A stretch of 64,000 nucleotides of DNA from Rehmannia glutinosa (taxonomy: Eukaryota > Streptophyta > Magnoliopsida > Lamiales > Orobanchaceae): assembly GCA_016081115.2 (NCBI GenBank), contig CM071925.1, positions 10,954,441-11,018,440 on the forward strand, written 5' to 3'. A model generated the notes under the pieces. The model was not told where the DNA came from and did no database searches. It saw only the letters and a program-made list of their open reading frames with translations. The position numbers and the translations under genes were made by a program. Shown here one piece after another: positions 11,010 through 20,981 of the stretch (positions are counted from its first letter, which is position 1; each line of letters begins with the position of its first letter).

Positions 11010-12290
11010 ATGCCTATTAATCGCAGCAAGCGTGGTGATGAAGCCAAACTCCGAAATCCAAAAATGGCAGATCGAAGGAAATTTGGTGAAGCTTTATTAT
11101 CCTATAGACAATTCGGTTCTCGAAAGGATAAGAAGCTTTGGGATAATAACTTGTATTCATTCAGAGTGCAAGGAGAAGAACGAGTTACTCCAGAGGTTAT
11201 TGCTGAATTGATGGTGAGCCTAATGGAGAATCCACAGAGTGACGTAACCATTGAAGAACAAATATCACTCGAGGATATCAAGAAGAAAATCCAAAGGAAT
11301 TATAATGAAGATCCTTTGGCATGGTGGGACAAGAATGAGCTCAAAGCATCCTTAAAGGTTAAACCCGAAAAGGAGTACGAGTTCGTAAGATTCAAACCAA
11401 TCCTTATGAACCAGGAGGATCGTGAGGATATGCAGAAAATACTTAAGGAACATCTTGACCTTAAGTTAATTTCACCAGGAGTTTCTCCATATAGCAGTCC
11501 AGGATTCTTAGTCAGAAACCATGGAGAAATTAAAAGAGGAAAGCCAAGACTTGTTATTAATTACAAAGGATTAATAACATTTTGGAACTCGACGGATACT
11601 ACATCCTGCGAGAGAACATTTGGTTAATCGTATCAAATGTGTCAAGATATTCTCAAAGTTCAATTGCAAACGATTCTACTGATTAAGACGGAGGAAGAAA
11701 GTAAGAAGTTTACTGACTTTTTCTACACCGCAGGACATTATATTTGGAACGTGATGCCTATGGGATTGGCTAACGCACCCCGGATATATATCAAAGAAAG
11801 ATGGATAATCTTTTCAAAGATTATTTCGCTTTCATGTTCGTGTATATCGACGATATTCTCGATCGCATCAAAGAACATGAAGGAGCATCTCAAACATTTG
11901 GAAATGTTTTCGGATGTTTGTCACAAAGAAGGATTAGTGCTTTTTAAAAGAAGGCGTAATTGTAACAAGACAGATTGAATTCCTCGAATCAAATCGATGA
12001 ATCTAGAATTATTCTACTGAATCATATTGTAGAAAAGATACAGGGGTTTCGGATGCAATCGAAAGACAAGAAACACTTGAGTTTTCTTGGAGTTGTTAAT
12101 TTTGTCGGGATGTTCATTAGCAATCCGCATATTACGGAAGGTGTTTAGCCCATTGCTTAAAAAAAAAGATGCAGATTCAAATGGAAAGATGAACATCAAG
12201 AAGGAATTAAGCAACTTAAAGAAGTTTGTAAAAAGCTTCCAAAGCTTGCGATTCCCCAAGACGAGGACGAACTGGTTCTTTACACGATGC
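11010..12290 (+). pseudogene. Reverse transcriptase of the pararetrovirus, broken
   Basis: The frame 11,010-11,627 includes SPYSSPGFLV and KPRLVINYKGL, the template-gripping fingers of caulimovirid RT. A later frame gives MPMGLANAP at about 11,755-11,780. The polymerase motif YIDDI is coded at 11,843-11,857 in a third frame. The segment around 12,060-12,120 matches the thumb-side LSFLGVVNF-type block. This enzyme copies pregenomic RNA into DNA. At least three frame changes occur, including around 11,630 and 11,800. The motif order is complete, so the domain has not been deleted. Confidence 0.8.
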
Positions 12291-12650
12291 CAGTGATGAT
12301 TGGTGGGCGATTCTTACTAAAGTCACACCAAACGAGGAAGTGCCATGCGATATTGTAGTGGTTTATTCACACCCAAAGTGAAGCAAACAGATGGCATATC
12401 AACGAGAAAGAATTCTTTTTGCGCATCATAAAGGCTTTTAAAAAATGGCCTCTATTTTTATCAAGCTAAAAAGTTTACTTTAAAAATTGATAATTCAAGT
12501 GTTAAGGCTTTTCTCGAAAAATAAAATTGAATCAAAACTAGAAAAGGCTCGATTACTTTAGATGGCAAGTGAATGTCAATATTATGATTATGATATTATC
12601 ATTATAAAATCTCATGAAAATATTCTTGCATTTTTTGACACGAGATGGAA
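12265..12650 (+). pseudogene. RNase H domain, broken
   Basis: LYTDASDDWWAI-type sequence at about 12,280-12,315 carries the first catalytic Asp. Around 12,390-12,440 there is an EKEFFLRIIKAF-like segment, and ILAFFLTRD at about 12,622-12,650 resembles the LAD-LSR block that ends caulimovirid RNase H. The domain degrades the RNA strand during replication. The frames alternate. Confidence 0.65.
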
Positions 12651-12654
12651 GGAC

Positions 12655-13983
12655 GCGCGTTCTCGACGAGGTCCTTAAACGAGTAAGACATCTCAGGAAA
12701 ACCTGGAGAGTCCAGAATGAGATTTTGGGATGTTATGTCTCAATGCGTGGTTGTTGGACGACTTCAACAGCTGACCGTAAACCGTTTCTAGTCAAATACG
12801 AGCATGCTAGTTCGCTCAAAGACAATTGTTCTTAAGATCGCAAGGGCCTCTCTTCCAGGCCGCATCTTCGACGGTGCAAAAAGGGGCGAATAGAGAACGG
12901 GCTCTAACCCGGAGGTTATGGATTCAAGTACCATAATCACAAGTGTTGCGATGATGCATCCCCCGAGGGTGTACAAATCGTAGACGAATGTTGAAGCTCC
13001 GGTGTCACAACCCGAGTCTTCAAGTCAACCCAAAGACCCTCCGGGGTAAAGAGGGAGAGTTGAATCTTAGGCCACGCGCAAATCTAAGGTTCAAACTGAC
13101 GAGATTAAGATTTCTCCTATGCAGTATATCAACGACAATGGGAGAAACTAGTTACAAGGAGAGATATTAACCTTAAAAACTATAGTTGATATCTCGCAAG
13201 TATCCCAGGGTTTGGTGGAAGCCGAAAGTCATCCAAATGAAGTACAGAATGGTATAATTTGGATCTCTAGCTTCAATCTATATTGTATCACCAGGATTCC
13301 CGAGAAATTTCAAAATTACCGAAATGGATTGGGGAAGCGATTCTGACTTGGGCCAACAATCCACACTTGGCCGTAGGAGACATTTTGGAACTATATTTTC
13401 TAAGTGCAGCTCCCGAACCAACAAAGAAAGGCTTTAATGAAGCTTTTCATTTCATCAAGCTAAGAAGACCGATGGAAATGCTTTAAAATATATAAAAGCA
13501 TCTTCACCTAAGAAGGACCAAAAGATTAGTAGGGAGCATTTTCTCAAGATGAGGCTTATACCGACTAGCATGGGTCTTTGGGTTTGTCTAACCGAAATGA
13601 ACAAAGTCAAATATCCATTCAAGTTTTTCCGCAATTCAACAAATGGATCTTTCCTTTTGAATTCGATGACGGATCAACCACAGATTTGCAGAGGAACTCT
13701 TCGAGACCAAAAGAAGAATTCTCTGGAGAATAAGATTCCGACAAGTAAAGAAACTTACCGAAATTATGTAATATGGCGCATGTTGGCCGTTGGATCGACC
13801 GGGATCTATCAAGCATGCCCCGACAGAAAGAACCCGAGTTTGGGAAAGGATTCCGACCCAAACCCGACCGACAAGACCATACAGTTGGAAAGGATAAGGG
13901 CCCAGCTCACAAGACGCGTTTTCCTCGGGGACCACGCAGACCAACTTTTTAAAAGATTCCCCGACAACCATCACATGGGCTGA
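12655..13983 (+). pseudogene. Downstream viral coding stretch, unidentified (transactivator position)
   Basis: After RNase H about 1.3 kb shows coding-like composition in fragments. The longest are 13,283-13,486 and 13,549-13,983, the latter ending at TGA just before the promoter. Cavemoviruses, solendoviruses and caulimoviruses place their translational transactivator gene here. I see no clear transactivator signature, so the family is not assigned. A basic, proline-containing tail lies at about 13,700-13,980. Confidence 0.4.
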
Positions 13984-14030
13984 GTCACGCGGAAAGAAAA
14001 GGAAGACAGTGGCGAGGCAATACGCAGATA

Positions 14031-14109
14031 TGACGTAGCAAGCGGTGACGTCATAAGTTTCAACAAGATTTGAAGTCCGCCTTTCAAGTCCGGACTTACC
14101 TCTATAAAT
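14031..14109 (+). promoter_or_regulatory. 35S-like promoter: as-1-type sites plus TATA box
   Basis: TGACGTAG at 14,031 and the palindrome TGACGTCA at 14,046-14,053 form a tandem TGACG pair like the as-1 element bound by TGA-type bZIP factors. TATAAAT at 14,103-14,109 lies about 50 bp downstream. TGAGTCA at 13,981 is a further bZIP-like site. This is the layout expected for the pregenomic RNA promoter, placed after the last viral gene. Activity is unknown. Confidence 0.75.
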
Positions 14110-14294
14110 TGCAGGATTTGAAGGAAGTTGAGGACATCGAACATTTTCCTTAGTTTTCTTATAATAAAGTCTGAGAGAAAAATTTGTAATATTTTGAGTG
14201 TTTTAGTTTTCAACTTTTTATGTGTTTTCGAGTGCAAGCCTCATACATGAGAGGCTAAACAAGTATTCTCCTCCCAAAAGGAGATTACTAATGT

Positions 14295-14323
14295 AATAAA
14301 TATTTCTATAAGTTCTTAATAAA
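14295..14323 (+). terminator. Probable viral poly(A) signals
   Basis: AATAAA occurs at 14,295-14,300 and 14,318-14,323, about 160-190 bases beyond the start expected for the 35S-like promoter. This spacing would give the terminal redundancy typical of caulimovirid RNA. Another AATAAA lies at 14,163-14,168, very near the inferred start and likely bypassed. Confidence 0.5.
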
Positions 14324-14329
14324 AAGGGG

Positions 14330-14864
14330 CTTTCTGCTTCAACATGTCTTCATAATGTTCTATTAATTTATCCCGTTTAAAGATTACTTATACGCCCGGA
14401 GTAGGAAATGAACCAAGGTCAGCTAGATTCTTTGAAGGAGTCGGATAACTTGCATCATCTTCCCGAGGTGAGGTTGAACAGTGAGAGAGTTGTTTGTTAA
14501 ACGATCCGGGGCGTAAATTTTCCGACCGGTGGTGTTGTGAGCCATCTCACCCGGTCTTTGTTTGGCCAAAGAAGGTATGAATTTTAAGGGATATTTTAAT
14601 TTTACTAAAGCATGTTGGGCCGATATGGTCGTAATGGACTATATCCATTTATGTTAATAAACTTAGGCAAATTGAAGTATGTATATATACATGTTTGTAA
14701 AACTATTACGTAAGTATGCCCTGTTAAGTTTATAGTCGGAAACCCGACATGGTCCATTAAAAACCTCTGAATAGAGACTGGATCTAAGTAGATGTAACAA
14801 TGCCACGAACAAAACAGTGCGAAAAATGAAATCTTTCACAACATGTGATACATTGAAAAAGCAG
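14330..14864 (+). other. Viral leader-like tail and junction
   Basis: No ORF belongs here. A hairpin-capable segment (GACCGGTGG...CCACCCGGTC type, about 14,521-14,556) could belong to the structured leader of the viral RNA. Viral-looking sequence fades by about 14,560. AT-rich sequence of unknown origin then leads to the right subterminal array. Confidence 0.4.
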
Positions 14865-15036
14865 GTAATTTGGGACTTGCATGACAAATTTTATAAACTG
14901 TGGGACTATTTATGCATATCTCTAAAACTGTAGGACTTATAGTGCAAGATTTGAAAATAGTGGGATGACAAATGCAAAGTACGGGACTAACGGTGTAAAA
15001 GGCCTAATCCTGTGGGACTGAGGGTACAATTTTCTC
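14865..15036 (-). repeat. Right subterminal repeat array, inverted relative to the left
   Basis: On the + strand this shows TGGGACT, AGGACTT, GGGATGA, GGGACTA and TGGGACTG at regular spacing. Read on the minus strand it is the same AGTCCCA-type unit as the left array. The outermost unit ends at the GAG terminus beside the 10-bp duplication. Confidence 0.7.
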
Positions 15037-15288
15037 GTTGTTTATATATATGATTTATAAGATTTGACTGATTGTATATATAAATATGTTTGGCAATGGC
15101 AAGTAATACCTAAATTAAATTCGTAAAAAATCTGCAATATATGATGTAAATTATGATTTCAATTGATTATTGGATCACGTGTTTTTAAAATTTAACTTGA
15201 TGTAAAACCGCAATATGTATTTTAAATTAATCAAGTTTAAAAAATACGTACACAACATTCACAACAATTATAATACAAACATATTGGC

Positions 15289-16275
15289 AAGAAATATTAA
15301 TTGTAAGTTCTTATAAATATGTACTATCTTATTTAAATTACGAATGTTTGAAATTCCATATTTATATTAATCAAGAGAGATTTGATTGAACCGACACTTA
15401 CACTAATTACATATTTGCAAGAACACAAAAACTCATGTTAGACCGTCTAACGGGTTTTTTCCGTTGGACGGATCCAACCCGACCCGGGTTTTTTCATAAT
15501 TTCATGCACCGGTGGCATGTTTGTAATATTCTTTAACAGTGCATCCGAAAAGTATTAATAGTTTCTCGAAAAAGTATTTTAGTAGTTCTCCTAATTATAA
15601 TTATTTTTTTCTCCCAAAAAGTATTAACAATCCCTCAAAAAAGTATTAGTAGTAACGATGAAATATATTAGTAATATGCTTGAACAGTATTTTCAATAAT
15701 CCTCTTGAAAAATATTTATTTTTTCCATCACGAGTATTAGTATTCCTACTAAAACGTATTAATAGTCTTATTTAAAAGTATTATGTTTTTTGATTAAATG
15801 TATTTTAGTATTTCTCTTGAAAAGTAATAGTTTTTCTCATAAAAAGTATTAGTAGTTCCCCATAAAAGTATTAGTTATTCCCTCAAAAAGTATCAGTAGT
15901 CATCCTGAAAAATATTTGGTAGCACCCCTAAAAATATTAGTCTTTCCTCCGAAAAATATTAGTAGTCCTCCTAAAATATATTAGTAACTCTCCTAAAATG
16001 TATTAGCAGCGACCAGCAGATGTGTTATTGGTACTTGTGCGGACTGTTGGTAGGCTAACGGGGTCGGATATTTGGATCTATCTAACAAAGTAGATCTGTT
16101 AGAGCGTCTGACAGGAAACTAACCCTTGCAAGAAATAATTAATTTCTAGTTCCTATAAACATGCACTCACTTATTTCAAAAGAAGTTCCTAATGTTTGAG
16201 ATTTCTTGCTTGTATTTAATTTGCAGCAAATCCATAGAGAGATTTGATTGAGCATGTTACACTAATTATATAAAC
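15289..16275. repeat. Direct duplication of about 130 bp interrupted by a small element
   Basis: 15,289-15,414 and 16,126-16,270 are diverged direct copies. Both run from (T)TGGCAAGAAAT/TTGCAAGAAAT through 'aagttc.tataaa.atg.act', 'aatgtttga.att' and 'gagagatttgattgag' to 'acactaatta.ata'. The element at 15,424-16,125 sits at the start of the second copy. Confidence 0.65.
15424..16125. mobile_element. Inverted-terminus element with 9-bp TSD and minisatellite core
   Basis: It is flanked by TTGCAAGAA at 15,415-15,423 and 16,126-16,134. The left end has ACTCATGTTAGACCGTCTAACGG and the right end has GATCTGTTAGAGCGTCTGACAGG, which are inverted relatives. The core (about 15,540-16,010) is a 20-30 bp minisatellite of AAAAGTATTAGTAGTCCTCC-like units. 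Ends and core resemble the element at 5,855-6,840. A 9-bp duplication points to a Mutator-type or related transposase in trans. There is no coding capacity. Confidence 0.6.
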
Positions 16276-17099
16276 ATTTCTTTTAAAAATGAATACGCGT
16301 CAAGACGATAAACAGAGCCGAAATACTATTTTTAGGCATTAAGTTTGGGCAGGAAATATCACCATACTATTTCCAAAAACGTTTTATTATATATATATAT
16401 ATATATATAGGGATGGAATCTCATGTGGCAGCCTATCACCGTGTGGCAGTGTGGATTGATTTCATCCATCCATCCCCTTCAATCAATTGTTTGGATTTTT
16501 CTCAAAAATACACCATTTATCAATTAATTAATGTGTGAAAAGGGCAAATGAGTAACTACCAAAATGGTGTAACAAAAATACCATATTTACATCCCTAAAA
16601 TCAACGGAATCATAAATATCACCTTCCCATAATACATTACGCCAAATCATATCACAAAAAAACGTATTCACCATCTTCTCTCCAGCAAGCCATGAAACAG
16701 AAAGAAAAAAAATGTTGCAGCAGAAACACAAAATCCATCCTACCTATAATTTATTGAAAAAAGAAAAAGGTGTACACCATGGGGAAAGAGTATGCTCATT
16801 CACACCAAAGTGACATGTCAATAGATAATCCAGATGAAAACTGCAATTTTGAAGCTTTGGGTGCTGGTATGTGCAATTCTCTTACAAAAATAACAAATTT
16901 TTTGGCGTATAATTTACAAAAAAAAAAAAGATGAACATTTAGTCCATCTTTGAAAAACACGACTATGATGAAATGTTACAGCGTAATTTTGACCATTGAG
17001 ACAAAATGATGCACATATAGTTTTTGTCTGATGTATATATATAATGTATACATAAAGCACAATTAGTGCAAATTGGTCATGTAGACATGAATGTTGTTG

Positions 17100-17665
17100 T
17101 ACCTTGACACATATGTTGGTGTATATATATGTATATGATGGTGTAAAGATATGCTTACAATAGTGCATGTTTTGTTGTTTATTTGAGGGAGTAAGCCTTG
17201 ATGCTTATTTAGGTATAAAAATATTGACGATATTGTACTCTGTAAGCATATTTTTGGTGTATACATATGCATATGATGGTGCAAAGATAAGCATACAATA
17301 GGGCATGGTTTGTTGTTTATTTGAGAGTAAGCCTTGATGCTTATTTTGGTATAAAAATATTGACAATATTGTACTCTGGAATCATATTTTTGTGTATACA
17401 TATGCATACGATGGTGCAAAGATAAACATAAAATAGGGTATGGTTTGCTGTTTATTTGAGACTACGCTTTGATGCTTATTCTGGTATAAAAATATTGGCA
17501 ATATTGTATTCTAGAAGCCTATTTTGGTGCTAATATAAGCATACAATAGGGCATGGTTTGTTGTTTATTTGAGAGAGAAAGCCTTGATGCTTATTTTGGT
17601 ATAAAAATATTGACAATATTGTACTCTGGAAGCATATTTTGGTGCAAATATAAGCATCCAAGTAC
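17100..17665. repeat. Tandem array, unit about 136 bp, about four copies
   Basis: The anchor TTTG(T/C)TGTTTATTTGAG recurs at 17,171, 17,309, 17,444 and 17,557 (spacings 138, 135 and 113). Each copy includes 'cttgatgcttatttt.ggtataaaaatattga', 'atattgtactctg' and 'gatggtgcaaagataagcat'. The last unit is shortened. Minus-strand ORFs at 16,914-17,419 arise from the repeat. Confidence 0.85.
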
Positions 17666-17825
17666 ATTTTTAGGTTGTTGTCTGAAAAGGTGTACAAATT
17701 TAATATGCCATGAAATAAACTTTGTGGTTTTATGCTTATTTGTACTTACACGTTGCACAATATGACAACAATTATACAGATTTTAATGAAGAAATTATCC
17801 AACACGTTTAAGTGCGAGAGCGTCT

Positions 17826-18234
17826 AGTAATATCCCCCGGCTCTACCAAGTATTGGATACCTGAAATAGAACAAGATAAAATACCGTGAATAGGCATGCA
17901 ATTTGCCACATTGGAGAAAAGTGTAGAATTTTATAGGGACTACGACAAACGATGCGGCTTTGACATACGAATAAGCACCTCAAGGAAATTTAAAAACAAA
18001 GAGATTCGGCTGGAATACATTGTTTGTAACCGAGAGGGCTACAAACAAACATCATCTATGGGGGTGCGGAAGGAAGCAGTACACATACAAAGCAACGCAA
18101 CAGAGTTTTAAACTGTTGTGGCTGCAACGCCAACTGCATACTAGAATACACAATGAACGGTGCATACACTATAAAGAATTTCGAAGAGCGCCACTCGCAT
18201 TCTTTCATTTTGGAATCGTACATGCATTTTCTTA
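17826..18234 (+). pseudogene. FAR1-type DNA-binding domain fragment
   Basis: In one frame, WIPEIEQDKIP, a TGA stop, then IGMQFATLEKSVEFYRDY, CGFDIRISTSRK and VCNREG match the N-terminal FAR1 block (P-xGM-F-s-e-a-xFY ... GF ... VCxREG). In the next frame, CGCNANCILEYT followed by EERHSHSF matches the zinc-binding C-x-C-N-A ... H-x-H half. One stop and one frame change separate the parts. The FAR1 domain is a WRKY-GCM1-like zinc finger used by light-signalling factors FHY3/FAR1 and by Mutator-like transposases. Its position inside a TIR element favours the transposase origin. Confidence 0.7.
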
Positions 18235-18299
18235 ACGTGTGACAAAATTGTATCACACGACAGTCGTACATGTCCCCAACAACCAACTGAATGATAAAA

Positions 18300-19936
18300 C
18301 TCATTTTCAACAATTTTCAGTATTACTATGCAAATATTCAGATCAAAAGTTTGTTTTATATTAATTGTATATCATTTATTGTCTAATTGTGTATCATTTC
18401 CATGCTAAATGTGCATCATTTTTATGTACGTAAAGTGAATAAACAATAATTGGGCAAAAACCATAAATGCTTCGACAAATAAATTATATATGTGTGGCAA
18501 GTTACTATTAAGTATTCACAACTTCATCATTAATTATGCACCAAAATAATTTGTCATTTATTTTTTGGTATTTTTATACAATTCTCAATTCAACACTATC
18601 TATGTGCCAAATTAATATTAAATGTTTACCACTTCGTCATTAATTGTACATCCAAAATTAAATTGTCTTTCAAATTTGTGTATTTTTAAATTTTTCCGCA
18701 TTATATTCCAAAAACATGCATAATGTTAGTACTAACAGTGCACATAATGCTTAAAAAATATGCACTAAAAAAATTATTAACACCTATAAATAAAACAAAA
18801 GGCTTGAGGATAATCTATATGCACCAAAAACGTGTTAAACATGTACCACAATGCTATTAACTGTGCAATATTTCTTCACTAACTATACACCATAAATAAA
18901 TCACATTTGAAAACATAAAAAACATATTTGCATTAGTTCACATTAATAATTAACCAAAATATTGTTAAATTAGCATTGAAATATCATAGTCTAATCTAAT
19001 ATACTCCTAAAGATGTACTTAGAACACCCCATCTAAAAAACCACACAAATGTCCCTCTAAATTCTACTTGTCAGACGACTCAGTACGTCTGATAGAGTTG
19101 TCACAGATCTTGTCCTCAACTTGGGAAATGCGGATTTCAATTCTGATTTGGCATTCTTAGACCTCTTATTAACATTACGTCCACCCTCGTCCGGCCCTGC
19201 AGATGTCGGTCTTTTCCTGTTTCCTCTTGCCATTAAAAACTATCAACCTGGTATTGACAACATGAACAATCTTAAGGCAGAACTCAAGCATCAGGCATCA
19301 AATAAAATACACAATTGAAAAACTAATTGTGCACTGTATGAACCTTATTTGCATGCTAGAATAAAACTATTTAAACATCATGTGTGTTGATGCATTTCAT
19401 GGACTACATATGACATGACCAAACCTATCAATGCACCAAAACACATCTTCATTGCGCAATAACAATACTAAATATGCACCAATACATATCTTCATGGCTC
19501 ATTCATTTTTTTTAGTGCATGGGGTTAAAACAACACCATACTAGAGTAACTATACATCAAAAGATAACTAAAGTGCATCATTCTTAAGTAAACTGTACAC
19601 CCTAAACACAAAAGAAGGAATCACAAAAATAGAGCATGGTATACTAACACATTTCACATAACCCGGTTTCAGAAACATAAAAAAACCAACCATTCTGCAA
19701 ACAAACTACATACACGCACGTGACACTCATAACTTCCCCCCTGTAACTAAAATTACACCATCCTATTATACCTATAACATAAAATATTACACCATCCAAT
19801 AACTAAAATTACATCATTTTTATCAAATTTTACACCCAAAAAATCCTCCAACAAAGATGTCCTGGTTCGCACAAAAAATATTCCCAAAAACAAAAAAAGG
19901 AACCCACAAAATTGCCAGGACAATCGAAAAGCAAAC
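18300..19936. other. AT-rich interior of the TA-targeted element
   Basis: No recognisable gene is seen. The sequence is rich in loose repeats of 'tgcatcatt', 'atgcaccaaaa' and 'ctaaaattacacca'. On the minus strand 19,233-19,057 encodes a small lysine/arginine-rich ORF (58 codons, starting MARGNRKRPT) of unknown meaning. It could be a fragment of the element's lost gene. Confidence 0.4.
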
Positions 19937-20707
19937 TGAAAAAATTATAGCACGGATATTTACCAAAAGTTTTGCAGAGTAAGGATGTGATTGCAGATGT
20001 GGTCACATTCACAATCACATGTAGTGGAATTTTGAAAATAATAAAGAGACACGAAGTAAAAATTGTCTACAAGTCAACAAGCTTGTAGACGTGCCAATAT
20101 GGCAAAACTTTCCACTAGTAAAAATAGTTTGATTCCGTGTACAAAAATACTAAAATCCAACTAGTAGAAATTCAACGAAAAACTCCTATCTAGAGTATAT
20201 CTGATCTATGTAATTCAACTCATCCAACAATAGACATGTGTGGACTTCGCTAATCACAATACAAAAACAATGGATGAAAAACCTAACAAACACAACTGCA
20301 GGGCTGAATGTGATCTCAGATGTAGTCACATTCGAGATCTCATCCAGGGAAGCGAGACTCCTTGTGCTTGTATGACTCTTAACTTTCTCAAGACTCTTGT
20401 ATCTCTGGTGTATTTCTTGTGTTTCGATTATGGACGTCCTCTTCCCTTTATATAGCCATCCAAACCCTTCAAGAGACCTAATACACAAGGAAAGAAGATA
20501 TATACAAATATATGACAAGTAAATCACTTATGTTAGGAAACAAGATAACTATCAAGAATCCTAATATATCAATACCATATCAATATGATTTCTTCCCTTA
20601 TCTAAAAAGTCCTAAATATATCATAAGTCTAGAAAGGCAAAACAAATCAAAAACCAATCTTTATAATTTAGGAAATTATTTTGGGCAATAACAAAATCGC
20701 CCTAACA
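19937..20707 (-). repeat. 3' LTR of the Copia element
   Basis: It is nearly identical to 29,427-30,199. Its outer edge abuts CAAAC. It contains a TATATAG/TATATAAAG-like motif near 20,450 (minus strand) that could be the promoter core, and two copies of a GTGATCACATC-like dyad motif near 20,000 and 20,310. The short ORFs in this stretch are LTR sequence. Confidence 0.92.
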
Positions 20708-20722
20708 ATCTCCCTTTTTTTG
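20708..20722 (-). other. Polypurine tract
   Basis: On the element's strand AAAAAAAGGGAGAT directly precedes the TGTTAG start of the 3' LTR, the expected plus-strand primer position. Confidence 0.8.
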
Positions 20723-20981
20723 CCTTTCTGGACAAAACATTTATCAAGCACAAAACAAACAAACTACCCCGAATATCATCTTTGAGTAAAAATACTTCAA
20801 ACAGATGCGATCACATTTCGTGTCACATTTATAATCTATGAGAAAAAATTAACAAACGAGTTTATCAAGTTATCAACAAACAAAACAAGTAAACCTAGCG
20901 TAAGAGTAGTCTTAGTACATCCCAAATCAAATATTATAAATTTCATCGAGAGACACATTCGTGTCCAATTGTCCTTCAAAA

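Larger units (their letters stand above)
7159..14560 (+). mobile_element. Endogenous pararetrovirus (Caulimoviridae-like), near full length
   Basis: This is a viral genome copy in host DNA. Its order is tRNA-Met primer site, capsid-like region with CCHC finger, movement protein, aspartic protease, reverse transcriptase, RNase H, a further coding stretch, then a 35S-like promoter with poly(A) signals and a leader-like tail. About 7.4 kb fits the 7-8.5 kb family range. The copy opens at the primer site, the conventional start of caulimovirid genomes. There is no integrase. Several frame breaks interrupt every large gene, so as read here it is not coding-competent, though some breaks may be sequencing indels. 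Capsid before movement protein resembles my recollection of cavemovirus/solendovirus order rather than petuviruses or badnaviruses. The right boundary is approximate. Confidence 0.85.
6942..15036. mobile_element. Mutator-like TIR unit enclosing a pararetrovirus copy
   Basis: The direct repeat GTTGTTTATA occurs at 6,932-6,941 and at 15,037-15,046. Immediately inside, the left end reads GAGTTTATTGCATCTATGGTCCC and the right end on the minus strand reads GAGAAAATTGTACCCTCAGTCCC, so the ends are inverted and start with the GAG triplet common in Mutator-like elements. Both ends continue into degenerate repeats of a 25-35 bp 'AGTCCCA..' unit, in opposite orientation. A 9-11 bp target duplication is the Mutator superfamily hallmark. 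No transposase is present, so this would be non-autonomous. It holds the viral copy at 7,159 to about 14,560. Whether the virus inserted into the element or was captured by it cannot be told from one copy. Confidence 0.7.

Noticed and set aside
13619..13974. Minus-strand ORFs of 80-112 codons opposite the viral 3' gene
   Set aside because: They are shadows of the + strand coding stretch; caulimovirids code on one strand only.
7141..14560. LTR retrotransposon instead of a virus
   Set aside because: There are no LTRs and no integrase; a movement protein, an as-1-type promoter and terminal poly(A) signals are present.
17063..17419. 118-codon minus-strand ORF rich in Tyr and His
   Set aside because: It is periodic because it reads the 136-bp tandem array; not a gene.
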